A DNA stretch of 19,556 bases from CAUPWF01 sp964369775 (GCA_964369775.1 CAYJHQ010000044.1:1-19556); one strand, 5' to 3'; positions 1 to 8,464 are shown, numbered from the stretch's first letter. The notes: a model not told the origin generated them from the sequence alone. Numbers and translations are program-made.

Positions 1-39
1 TGGTTCTGGTGTTGGTGTTGGTTCTGGTGTTGGTTCTGG
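1..39 (-). repeat. Pro-Glu-Pro-Thr linker repeat
   Basis: Thirteen codons read PEPTPEPTPTPEP from near-identical CCA-GAA-CCA-ACA units. Such linkers commonly tether surface domains to a wall anchor. The tract continues beyond base 1, so its length is unknown. Confidence 0.75.
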
Positions 40-3000
40 TATTTCCCTTTCCCAATTCGCTGTAATATCTACATTTGCATTTGGCATAATAAATGTAGTT
101 TTTAAGCTCATCGGATCATTCATGTTCAATATTATTGCCTTTCCACCTGGAAATGTCACTGTCCAACCAATAAACCTGCTACCTTCAAGTGTACCCGCAT
201 CAAGCGTCACTAACTCTCCCGCTTCATATGTTCCACTTCCATCATCGCTTGCGTGGCTTTCAAATACTCTCACAATATACTCATAATATGGTGTTAATGT
301 TGTATCCTTATTCACAACATCTTTCTCAAAATCCCAAAAGTCTTCTTCTGGATCTTTCACTCCGTCATTATCTTTATCTTCAAACCAACCCTGTGGATCA
401 TTTTTGTCGCTTGTTGGTGGATTCGTTGGCGGATTTAGTGTCTCCCCTTCTGGAACCACTTTTTCTTCATGAGGTGTTTTACCATCCTCTTTTTCAAAGG
501 TTACTGTAAATTCGTAATATGGGTGTAATATTACATCTCTCTCTATCGGTGTAAGGAAGTTCCATGTTTCCCCTTCATCATACTTCCCATTATTGTTGAG
601 ATCTTCAAACCATTTGACTGGAACTTTACCTTCATTCAATGGTGGGTATGATGGCGGATTCACTGTATCTCCTTTTGGAATCTTGTTTACCTTACTATGT
701 ATCTCGCCACCAAAATCTTTATCATCAAATATTACCGTATAACTTTCAACAACGTGAGGTGTTAATATTGTCGGTTTTGTCACCACAGTTTTATCAAATT
801 CCCAATATGGTTCATTGTCATCTTTTACGCCATCGTTATCCACATCTTCAAACCAACCTTTTATTGTTTCGTTTTCTTCAAGTTCACCTTTCAGTTCTTC
901 TTCAGTTGGTTTTGTAACTTTCTCGTTATTTTGAACCTTGTCCGACTTTAAAATTTCATCTTTGTTTGCTGGTTTTTCAAAGTCAACAGGCCACTTAACA
1001 TATGGCTTAAGTACAGTATCTTCAACTACAGGTATTGAACCTTCTTCACCTTTAAAACTCCACAGCTTTTCGTCTTCATCCTTTTTATTATTCCCGTTAT
1101 CATCTACATACCAACCTTCCAAGTTGTCTTGAGCCTCTTTATCGCTTAGCTCCTCCGTAGTTTTATTAACCGTGTCCCCGATGTTAACAAATTCATTATC
1201 GATATCAACTTCACCATCTACATCTTTAAAAATAACCTCTGCTTTCACCGCATATAGCCCAATATCTACCATACTATCATCGAGCTCCTCTTGCGTCAGA
1301 TTTTGTCCCGCAATGCCTTCCACACTCAATCCTTTTTCAATATTTGCTACAAATTTAATTCCTTCATTTTGTGGTAAGTTATTATTTTTATTTAAAGGCT
1401 GTAATTCTTCTATATTGTAATCTGTTATTTTATAAGTTTCTTTCAACTTATCATCAATATTTAATAGGAGTTCATACTGTTTTTCGCTCGGTTGAATTTT
1501 AATTGCATACTTTCCCTCTTCACTCCAAGTAAGTTTCCCAACTTGTCCTCCTAAAAGTGTTTTATTGATAATTGGCAAATTTACAAATGCATCATTATCA
1601 GACATTAATTCCTCACCATCATCATATATTCCATCTTTAGTTAATGAACTTTCAACAAACCCCAGTCCTCCAAGTTCATACCATTCAAATGTAAATCTAA
1701 CAGGTTTTGTTTCAACTGGTGAACTTACAGTTGTTCCAATAGTATATTCATGAGATACCGTAATATCAGATTGGGCTCCATCCTCTTTCGAATATACGTC
1801 TGACTCTATTGCCATTAATTCAAGTGCTATATATTCCGTACTATTTTCAACTGGATCTGGAATACCACTTTCAAACTGTACCACTACTTCTCCATTTATT
1901 TCATCATATGTTACATCAGTAGGATTCTCCCACTCTTCCGGGAATTTAATCGAATTTCTAACCTCTTCTGAATCTCTCGGCACCAACTTGAGCCCTCTTT
2001 CTTCAGATTCAGGCAAATCAATTGTTAACTCATATTTTGCATATGCCTCTGTTCTATACAAATGCATTCCTAAAATCAACGATTTAGACTCGTTGGCATA
2101 ATAATTGACATTCGCAGTTCCACTACCTATTCCGCCAATAATGTATGCTCCATCTGCTCTAATCATTCTTGGTGTAATACTTAGTGTATTAAGCGCACCT
2201 CCGCCTACTGTAACTTCTTGATCTTCTGGATTCATACCTGGCGTAATTGCTAATGGGTACAGTTTAGCATTCTCCTCTGCAATCCCCCATATATTTTCCA
2301 CTTCGTCTACTGCAATATCGCTACTTGGCCTATAATCTATAAATGATCCACTCGCTCCATCCTCTGCAATAATTGGCCCTAAATCAATATAACTATCGGA
2401 AAATAAAGTATGGTTTTCCAACGACTGTGCAAAAAAGTCATTTGCATCTAATTCAATAATTGGATTTCTGTTACTTTGCACATATAAACTTGTCCCTGAA
2501 ATATCATATTTAAGCCAAATCTCACTATTATTGTCTGTAATTATCGCAATCTTCGGATCGTTTCCTGTATACGCAAATGCAGGATTCATTTTTAAATATA
2601 TTGCACTTCCTTCTGGATACACTTCTCCCGAACCATTTCTTGATGTCACATAGTTGTTATATATCTCAATGGTATTACCCTTTGGTAAATAGGTTCCAAT
2701 CGTTCCATTATCTGGTATGATTGGCGCCTTTTCAACACCAAACCTAGCCACCTCATCTACATCCGCATAAAGAAAATATGTGGTTCTAGTATCTCCATAT
2801 CTTTCCTTTTGAACAAATTCTTCCCCGTCTTCGCCTACTGTATTAGATGGTATAAATGTAACCATCAAATCATCTTCATATAGTACTTTTCCGTCTTCTC
2901 CAGATCTAGTGCTCTCTGTTGATATTGGCGTCTCTCCGTCGGAAACCTCACGATAGCGTTCATATTTAAATTCCATAAATGTATATCTATTATACTCTTC

Positions 3001-5865
3001 ACCATTTGATCCCTTTACTTTGAGCTGTAATTCCTCTACTTCAAAGGATAACTCAGTGAGGTACTGCCCTTCTGGAACTGTAAATACATATTCACCATCA
3101 AAACTACCACTAGGCTCTAATTTTTCTCTTATATCTGTCTGCTCGTTTGTACTATAGGTTGCCCAAATTTCTCCATTAACAATATCAGGATATCTCGAAC
3201 TTATAGAACTATTTATTTTCACCTTTTCATATAATACTACTTCACTGATAAGTTCCAAGTGACTGCCTTCTTCACTTGCTACATCAATCAAAACATCTTC
3301 ATATACAATAGAGTCTCCTGGTGCAGATTTAGCAGAATTGCGACTGGTCGGATCTCCTGTTGACGTCTGTTGAGATAAAATTACAGAAGACACATCTATT
3401 CCTTGTTCATTATTTAAAAACAATGGATCATTCCAATCGCCTCTATCATCATATGCTGACTCCACGCTCACATATAGATTATCAAGTATTTCTGGTCCTT
3501 TATATATCCACCAAAGATCCATATCCTCAAGATGAATCCCTCCTACAGGTTCCGTCTCACCTTCCGCTGTAACAGAAACATCTATTTTAATCGCCTTTTC
3601 CTCTGGCTGTTTACTCCACGCACCTATCGCTTCATCTCCTGGATCTGAGAACGTTCCTGTGAAATATCCTGTAAATTCATATCTTTCCATTCTATTGTCT
3701 TTTTCTATGCCTTCTCCTATTCCTTCACTTCCAATGTGAAGATCAATACTGGCAACACTCTTGTCAAGACCTGATATTGTAAAATAATAATCGCCCTCAT
3801 TCCCGTCAAAACTATAGCCATCTCCTGGTAAAAATGTTGGCTCACCTAATTCCACACGCTTCGCCGCTTTACCATCGCTATAATGAATTGTATATCCCGT
3901 AAAACTCTCAGTTGGATAAAGAGAGTATCCATATGTCGGATCATATCTTTTAAACTCTCCCTCTGGCTCATGTATTGATAGCGTAGTTGGTTCAAAATGT
4001 TCTGGCATTGTGAGCGTTAGCTTTCCATCTGGATAAGTTTCCATTGCAAAATCACTTTGATACGCTTTCGAATCCAAATTATTTCGAAAACTAAATTCGT
4101 ACTGTTCATCCACATCGCTTTCATGTACCCTACTAGGTGCTGTCGCACTTGCTGTCAAGTAATCTACAAATGTATATTCAGGTATATTGACTCTAATCTT
4201 TCCTATATCGTATGCAATTGGCTCATCTACCTTGTACTGCTTATAAGATATTTGTGACATTTCCGATTCGTAATAATCTACGTCCAAATCATGTAACTCT
4301 CTTATACTTTTATCTGTTAAAAATCCTATTCTGTCATAATAATTACCATACGCAATCGAAGTTAACGCATGATAAATATAAGGAGTTAAACCTGCTGTCT
4401 TTACTAATGACCCTTCCAGCAAATCCCCTTGTGCTTCTGTGATATTTGTATTAATCATAGGGCTAAAATCTTCAACATCTTTATACCCTGTATTACTTCC
4501 GTTCAAAGGAACGTCTAGTCCCATATATGCCAATGATGGTTCTCGGGTTTCTGAATTGTCTGTTCCTCCGTAAAAACTATATGTAAAATCACTTACTGGA
4601 AAATGGTCTAGTTCCAAAAAATTATACTTTAGAAAATAAGAATCCTCACTGTAATAACTTCCCACAGTATTCGATTTTCTAAAATAGATTTCTCCATTAG
4701 AAGCTAAATATAAACCACCTATGCCACTTCCACTTATAGAGTATCCTTCTGCTTCAGTTGCATCTGCTTGATCATCTATACTTCCTTTCATTACGCTCTG
4801 TCCAGTAATCAAACCATCCTTTACCATACCCGCAAAGCTTAATGTATGCGGTATTTTATTTCGGAAAGTATTAAATTCTGTAAATTCTGTAGGTTGCTCT
4901 GTTCCAACTGCAACCCCAACTCCAAATTGGGCGCTTGGATTATCTACCAATATATTTCCTATTTCTGCTGCAAAAGTTCCGTTAACCTTATGGTAAGTTG
5001 TTGGTCTCTCTGGTGCAATATAAATGTTAAATTTCAAGCCACCTGATGGTATATCACTTTTCTCTACTTTAATTGTCAATGCCGTCTTATCTTGACTCCT
5101 TATAATATCACTTTCACTAATTTGTGAGGAAATTATATCTAGCGTATCATGACTTATTTTTAATGGAAACTCTTCAATATCATAAGGGTTGATATCAACA
5201 GTTACGTAACACTCATCAATTAATCCATCATCTGTAATTGTAATTTCATATCCAGTATCATTCGCTACATCTCTTGAATAATCCCAGTTTTCTGTATCCT
5301 TTTCATAAACAAATCCAATCTCGTTAACCTGTACGCCTACCTGATTACCAGTTCCAGCATATGTTTCTATTTCTGCTGGTGTATCGCCTCCGTCGCCTGC
5401 TGTTTCCTTTATATCTATTTCTTTTTCCGATGGTTCAACTTTTATCAATATACTCGGCGCTTCCACACCTTCTATAAGGCTATATTTTTCATCTTTTATA
5501 GTAGGCAGATAGGTATACTCTCCTTTAATATTATTATCTAAAGCAGTAGCAGCTGTCCATCCAACTTCTATTTCTACGGTTACCCCACCTTCGCTAGTCG
5601 CTTCTAATACTTCTGGCAAAACTGGTACTTCATCACTGCCCTGTTCAATGATCTGGACCAAAATATCTTCTTGTAATTTAGAAAACTGTGTAACAACAAT
5701 CTTCTCACTTTTCTTTTGTACACCCTCTTCATCTTCAAATTTCTCACTGGACTGCTGTTCATTAGTAACAGGTGTACTCACACTTGCTAATACTGGTTGT
5801 AAGGTTAAACTTACAATCATTAACGTTGCTATCATTGATGCCAGCATTTTTCTTTTAACACTCAT
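1..5865 (-). CDS. Large secreted surface protein with calcium-loop repeats (C-terminus outside window)
   Basis: One continuous minus-strand frame gives 1955 codons with no stop and runs off base 1. The start at 5865 is chosen because AAAGGAAAAGAAAAG precedes the ATG and a classic signal peptide follows: MSVKRK, a hydrophobic core and a cleavage site near PVLA (residues 24-27). In-frame ATGs at 5916, 5931 and 5943 would bury that signal in a longer N-terminus and have poorer ribosome sites. Residues about 80-145 resemble a bacterial Ig-like domain. Residues about 150-1500 are beta-type sequence I do not recognise. Residues about 1545-1865 hold four InlB/Flg_new-like repeats, each with an EF-hand-type loop. 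Residues about 1873-1940 resemble a second bacterial repeat family (GTYEAGE, GW, FIMPNANVDITANW). The visible end is Pro-Glu-Pro-Thr rich, as in wall-spanning linkers before a sortase signal or S-layer domains, but no anchor is visible. Adhesin or matrix role is inference. Confidence 0.88.
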   Translation of the reverse strand, partial: MSVKRKMLASMIATLMIVSLTLQPVLASVSTPVTNEQQSSEKFEDEEGVQKKSEKIVVTQFSKLQEDILVQIIEQGSDEVPVLPEVLEATSEGGVTVEIEVGWTAATALDNNIKGEYTYLPTIKDEKYSLIEGVEAPSILIKVEPSEKEIDIKETAGDGGDTPAEIETYAGTGNQVGVQVNEIGFVYEKDTENWDYSRDVANDTGYEITITDDGLIDECYVTVDINPYDIEEFPLKISHDTLDIISSQISESDIIRSQDKTALTIKVEKSDIPSGGLKFNIYIAPERPTTYHKVNGTFAAEIGNILVDNPSAQFGVGVAVGTEQPTEFTEFNTFRNKIPHTLSFAGMVKDGLITGQSVMKGSIDDQADATEAEGYSISGSGIGGLYLASNGEIYFRKSNTVGSYYSEDSYFLKYNFLELDHFPVSDFTYSFYGGTDNSETREPSLAYMGLDVPLNGSNTGYKDVEDFSPMINTNITEAQGDLLEGSLVKTAGLTPYIYHALTSIAYGNYYDRIGFLTDKSIRELHDLDVDYYESEMSQISYKQYKVDEPIAYDIGKIRVNIPEYTFVDYLTASATAPSRVHESDVDEQYEFSFRNNLDSKAYQSDFAMETYPDGKLTLTMPEHFEPTTLSIHEPEGEFKRYDPTYGYSLYPTESFTGYTIHYSDGKAAKRVELGEPTFLPGDGYSFDGNEGDYYFTISGLDKSVASIDLHIGSEGIGEGIEKDNRMERYEFTGYFTGTFSDPGDEAIGAWSKQPEEKAIKIDVSVTAEGETEPVGGIHLEDMDLWWIYKGPEILDNLYVSVESAYDDRGDWNDPLFLNNEQGIDVSSVILSQQTSTGDPTSRNSAKSAPGDSIVYEDVLIDVASEEGSHLELISEVVLYEKVKINSSISSRYPDIVNGEIWATYSTNEQTDIREKLEPSGSFDGEYVFTVPEGQYLTELSFEVEELQLKVKGSNGEEYNRYTFMEFKYERYREVSDGETPISTESTRSGEDGKVLYEDDLMVTFIPSNTVGEDGEEFVQKERYGDTRTTYFLYADVDEVARFGVEKAPIIPDNGTIGTYLPKGNTIEIYNNYVTSRNGSGEVYPEGSAIYLKMNPAFAYTGNDPKIAIITDNNSEIWLKYDISGTSLYVQSNRNPIIELDANDFFAQSLENHTLFSDSYIDLGPIIAEDGASGSFIDYRPSSDIAVDEVENIWGIAEENAKLYPLAITPGMNPEDQEVTVGGGALNTLSITPRMIRADGAYIIGGIGSGTANVNYYANESKSLILGMHLYRTEAYAKYELTIDLPESEERGLKLVPRDSEEVRNSIKFPEEWENPTDVTYDEINGEVVVQFESGIPDPVENSTEYIALELMAIESDVYSKEDGAQSDITVSHEYTIGTTVSSPVETKPVRFTFEWYELGGLGFVESSLTKDGIYDDGEELMSDNDAFVNLPIINKTLLGGQVGKLTWSEEGKYAIKIQPSEKQYELLLNIDDKLKETYKITDYNIEELQPLNKNNNLPQNEGIKFVANIEKGLSVEGIAGQNLTQEELDDSMVDIGLYAVKAEVIFKDVDGEVDIDNEFVNIGDTVNKTTEELSDKEAQDNLEGWYVDDNGNNKKDEDEKLWSFKGEEGSIPVVEDTVLKPYVKWPVDFEKPANKDEILKSDKVQNNEKVTKPTEEELKGELEENETIKGWFEDVDNDGVKDDNEPYWEFDKTVVTKPTILTPHVVESYTVIFDDKDFGGEIHSKVNKIPKGDTVNPPSYPPLNEGKVPVKWFEDLNNNGKYDEGETWNFLTPIERDVILHPYYEFTVTFEKEDGKTPHEEKVVPEGETLNPPTNPPTSDKNDPQGWFEDKDNDGVKDPEEDFWDFEKDVVNKDTTLTPYYEYIVRVFESHASDDGSGTYEAGELVTLDAGTLEGSRFIGWTVTFPGGKAIILNMNDPMSLKTTFIMPNANVDITANWEREIPEPTPEPTPTPEP
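270..1245 (-). repeat. Four protein repeats (75-86 residues) with EF-hand-like calcium loops
   Basis: Within the surface protein four related segments share the order G/K-W-(F/Y)-(E/V)-D-loop-W-x-F. The 12-residue loops lie at residues 1588-1599, 1674-1685, 1755-1766 and 1830-1841 (nt 1069-1104, 811-846, 568-603, 343-378). Loops two to four are DVDNDGVKDDNE, DLNNNGKYDEGE and DKDNDGVKDPEE, fitting D-x-(D/N)-x-(D/N)-G-x-x-D-x-x-E. The first, DDNGNNKKDEDE, lacks the central glycine but keeps positions 1, 3, 5, 9 and 12. The flanks resemble Listeria-Bacteroides (InlB B-type) repeats. Calcium binding is inferred from the ligand pattern. Confidence 0.8.
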
Positions 5866-6043
5866 CTTTTCTTTTCCTTTCACCTTTTTATCTATGTAAA
5901 CTTCATTGCTTTCCATTAAATATTCTGTCATATTTCCTATCATTGTGCAACAGCTTTTTCATTATTATTACATTAATTTTGTTTTTTTTGATTTTACTTG
6001 TAACCTCACTGTTATTATCTTACTATTTCTCTAGAACTACCCT

Positions 6044-6068
6044 CTCGCTAACAAGCGCTTGTTTCGAG
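6044..6068. other. Palindrome upstream of surface protein gene
   Basis: AACAAGCGCTTGTT at 6050-6063 is a perfect 14-bp palindrome. CTCG (6044-6047) and CGAG (6065-6068) extend the stem across a small asymmetric bulge. It lies about 180 bp upstream of the surface protein start and could be an operator or leader hairpin. No protein can be assigned. Confidence 0.45.
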
Positions 6069-6090
6069 CAAATTTCTTCCTAATTCCTCT

Positions 6091-6121
6091 AAAAAAGAGC
6101 TACTATATTTCAAGCAGCTCT
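6091..6121 (-). terminator. Intrinsic terminator or attenuator about 225 nt upstream of surface gene
   Basis: Read on the minus strand, AGAGCTGC and GTAGCTCT form an 8-bp stem with one G-U pair around a 10-nt loop, directly followed by six T (A at 6091-6096). It either ends a short upstream transcript or acts as a conditional terminator in a long leader of the surface protein gene. Confidence 0.6.
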
Positions 6122-6676
6122 AAATTGCTATATTCAATTATAAATAATCGGAGGAAAATTTCTTTCCTAGTTTCCTATTAGCTTATCTTTATTATTATAT
6201 AAACATCTCTTCTATAATATATTTGCTTTATAACACAAACTCCTTCATTCTATATTACAATAATTCCTACCTCTGAACTTTGGATAATCTCAATTATCAA
6301 TCTCTCGTACGCAACTTCTTAACTTCATCCTTTTATACGCTAGATCTATAACATCAATTGTGCCGCTAATGTTTCTTTACACATCATAAACACGTTTGCA
6401 TTAAATGTGGTATTCTTTTCAATATGTTGGCAAAACCTTGTATTTTACTTCCAGTCACATCTCCGACTTCTTTTTTATAATACTGGAATCTCATTTATGG
6501 TAAAAGCTATATCATAGGAAACCCTTGCCAAACCACTAACATATTGAGTTCTATTAAACGATATTTCCAACGGCCCTAGCCTCCTTTACCTTATTTTCAA
6601 TCTTTATTACCAACGAGCCGGTTTAAAACCTGAGGGGTATAAACCAAAATTTTTCTTTAATTTTATTATTATTGCT

Positions 6677-6958
6677 TTTATTTCTTTNNNNNNNNNNNNN
6701 NNNNNNNNNNNNNNNNNNNNNNNNNNNNNNNNNNNNNNNNNNNNNNNNNNNNNNNNNNNNNNNNNNNNNNNNNNNNNNNNNNNNNNNTATTTCTTNNNNN
6801 NNNNNNNNNNNNNNNNNNNNNNNNNNNNNNNNNNNNNNNNNNNNNNNNNNNNNNNNNNNNNNNNNNNNNNNNNNNNNNNNNNNNNNNNNNNNNNNTTACT
6901 TCTTTTACTTCTTTTACTTCTTTTACTTCTTTTACTTCTTTTACTTCTTTTACTTCTT
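6677..6958. repeat. 9-bp minisatellite interrupted by two 100-N gaps
   Basis: Seven exact copies of TTACTTCTT fill 6896-6958. A variant unit, TTATTTCTT, occurs at 6678-6686, and 8 of its 9 bases form the island at 6788-6795. Runs of exactly 100 N occupy 6688-6787 and 6796-6895, so the true copy number is unknown. No start codon opens either strand sensibly into the array, so I treat it as non-coding. Confidence 0.85.
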
Positions 6959-6995
6959 TCGCTCGTGGAATAAATTGTTTCTTTGAATTAACTAA

Positions 6996-7024
6996 ATACT
7001 ATCACAAAAATCCATTTTTGTAAA
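6996..7024 (-). promoter_or_regulatory. Candidate minus-strand promoter downstream of gdh
   Basis: On the minus strand TTTACA (7019-7024) and TAGTAT (6996-7001) are separated by 17 bp. The spacer largely coincides with an inverted repeat, ACAAAAAT-CC-ATTTTTGT on the plus strand (7004-7021). It would transcribe through the minisatellite towards the surface gene. AT-rich DNA yields such matches by chance. Confidence 0.3.
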
Positions 7025-7064
7025 TACAATTTTGCAACTTAATGTTTTTTTAAGTAACAATTCT

Positions 7065-8324
7065 CTACGGCCATATAGCTCTCGCTTTTTTTGCATCTAC
7101 TACACGCTTTACTGCAATCAGGTAAGCCCCTCCACGAAGTGTTGTGTTATTTTTTTGTGAAATCTCCCATACTGCCTCAAATGCTGGATCCATGATTGTT
7201 TTTAATTTCTCATTAACTGCTTCTTCCGTCCAACTTACCGATTGGATGTTTTGAACCCACTCAAAATAAGATACTACCACACCTCCAGCATTTGCTAAAA
7301 TATCTGGCACTACTAAAACTCCTTTATCTTCTAGTATTTCATCTGCTTCAATAGATACTGGACCATTTGCTGCCTCCACTATAATCTTTGCATTGATATC
7401 CTTTGCATTATTTCCATGAATCTGATTTTCCAGTGCTGCCGGTATTAAGATATCTGTCTCTAAAGTCAATAGCTCTGCATTTGTGACTACTTTATTTTCG
7501 CCTTCTTTGTAATCTCTTAATACATTTTTTCTATCTTTTGAAAGATATTCTATAATTGTTGGAATATCTAATCCTTCTGGGTTATATAAACCGCACGATA
7601 CATCACTCACCGCAATGATTTTCATTCCTTTTTCATGCAGTAATTTAGCACTGATACTTCCAACATTTCCCATTCCTTGAATTACTACCTTCGTCCCTTC
7701 TACAGCCATTTCTTTTTTCTTTAATATATTTAATGTTGTGAAAAGCACACCTCTGCCAGTAGCTTCATTTCTTCCGAGTGCTCCTCCTAACTCTATTGGT
7801 TTTCCGGTTACTACTCCTGGTACACAATGACCTTTTAGCATACTATAAGTATCCATCATCCACCCCATTACTGCTGCATTACTTCCTACATCCGGTGCAG
7901 GAATATCTGTATCAGGTCCGATGAGTGGTGCAATTGCCGCTGTAAACCTTCTTGTTATTGCTCGCATCTCTTTTTCTGAAAGCTGGCTAGGATCGCAAAC
8001 CACTCCACCCTTTCCCCCTCCATAAGGAATGTTTACTACAGCACATTTAAATGTCATCCATGCTGCCAAAGCCTTTACCTCATTGTTATCTACTTGGTGA
8101 TGAAATCGAATGCCCCCCTTTGCTGGCCCTCTAGATGTAGAGTGCTGAACTCTATACCCTTCAAACACTTTTACGCTACCATCATCCATCTCAACCGGAA
8201 TCGAAACTTTAAGCTCTCGTTCTGGATATTTAATCGCTTCATATTCACTTTGTTTATACCCTAAAATATTTGCTGCTTTTTCTACTACATTTAATACGTT
8301 ATCATATGGATTGTAACCACTCAT
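7065..8324 (-). CDS. gdh: Glutamate dehydrogenase (Glu/Leu/Phe/Val family)
   Basis: The 419-residue cytoplasmic enzyme interconverts glutamate and 2-oxoglutarate plus ammonia. It is the length of the RocG/GudB branch, shorter than classic NADP-dependent GdhA. Substrate-binding lysines lie in PAKGG (K69) and TFKCA (K93), and the catalytic lysine is in YGGGKGG (K105). The catalytic aspartate is in PAPDVGS (D145). The Rossmann motif is GMGNVG (217-222), followed by D241 at the end of the next strand, which favours NAD. NAGGVVVSYFEW near the C-terminus is typical. The start follows AGGAGGAAAATAAA. It is divergent from the lysR gene, with a good promoter and a dyad between them, so control by that regulator is likely. 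Leucine or phenylalanine specificity cannot be excluded, but the closest resemblance is to glutamate enzymes. Confidence 0.95.
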   Translation of the reverse strand: MSGYNPYDNVLNVVEKAANILGYKQSEYEAIKYPERELKVSIPVEMDDGSVKVFEGYRVQHSTSRGPAKGGIRFHHQVDNNEVKALAAWMTFKCAVVNIPYGGGKGGVVCDPSQLSEKEMRAITRRFTAAIAPLIGPDTDIPAPDVGSNAAVMGWMMDTYSMLKGHCVPGVVTGKPIELGGALGRNEATGRGVLFTTLNILKKKEMAVEGTKVVIQGMGNVGSISAKLLHEKGMKIIAVSDVSCGLYNPEGLDIPTIIEYLSKDRKNVLRDYKEGENKVVTNAELLTLETDILIPAALENQIHGNNAKDINAKIIVEAANGPVSIEADEILEDKGVLVVPDILANAGGVVVSYFEWVQNIQSVSWTEEAVNEKLKTIMDPAFEAVWEISQKNNTTLRGGAYLIAVKRVVDAKKARAIWP

Positions 8325-8369
8325 TTTATTTTCCTCCTGCCGAACTAACTCGTTTATTTTCTTGATTTT

Positions 8370-8398
8370 AGTATAAATCTCTGCTATATTATTTTCAA
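8370..8398 (-). promoter_or_regulatory. Sigma-A promoter of gdh
   Basis: On the minus strand TTGAAA (8393-8398), a 17-bp spacer and TATACT (8370-8375) predict transcription from about 8363, giving a leader of about 40 nt to the ATG at 8324. Confidence 0.75.
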
Positions 8399-8420
8399 AT
8401 ACTTATATTTATATAACACA

Positions 8421-8438
8421 TATAAGCATTTGCTTATA
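8421..8438. promoter_or_regulatory. Probable LysR operator between gdh and lysR
   Basis: TATAAGCA-TT-TGCTTATA is a perfect dyad with 8-bp arms. Its centre is about 66 bp upstream of the predicted gdh transcription start, the usual place for the recognition site of LysR-type activators. It lies 26 bp before the lysR start codon, so it could also mediate autoregulation. Binding is inferred. Confidence 0.65.
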
Positions 8439-8464
8439 CCATTGTTATTTGCAAGGAGGTTTTT

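Larger units (their letters stand above)
5866..7064. other. Long AT-rich intergenic region without a confident gene
   Basis: Nearly 1.2 kb between the surface protein start and the gdh stop has no convincing gene on either strand. It holds a minus-strand terminator hairpin, a 14-bp palindrome, a 9-bp minisatellite with two N gaps and one promoter-like site, listed separately. On the minus strand, AAAGGAGG precedes a TTG at 6570 that opens 31 codons to a TAA at 6475-6477. Further open stretches follow in shifting frames down to about 6340. They could be a decayed small gene, but I recognise no product. I found no promoter I would trust directly before the surface gene. Confidence 0.6.

Noticed and set aside
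189..5899. Several plus-strand open frames of 60-110 codons within the first 5.9 kb
   Set aside because: They lie antisense to the 1955-codon minus-strand frame, lack ribosome sites and have low-complexity Leu/Ser/His-rich translations.
5866..5943. In-frame upstream ATGs at 5916, 5931 and 5943 for the surface protein
   Set aside because: They add a hydrophilic extension before a normal signal peptide, whereas the ATG at 5865 has the better ribosome site.
5866..6700. Cyclic-di-GMP or other known riboswitch before the surface gene
   Set aside because: I could not match any conserved aptamer core by eye; only a generic terminator hairpin and a palindrome are visible.
6896..6958. CRISPR-like array
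   Set aside because: The units are contiguous 9-mers without spacers, so this is a minisatellite.
6672..6986. Plus-strand frame with Tyr-Phe-Phe repeats across the N gaps
   Set aside because: It is a by-product of the 9-bp repeat read through unknown bases, with no plausible start.
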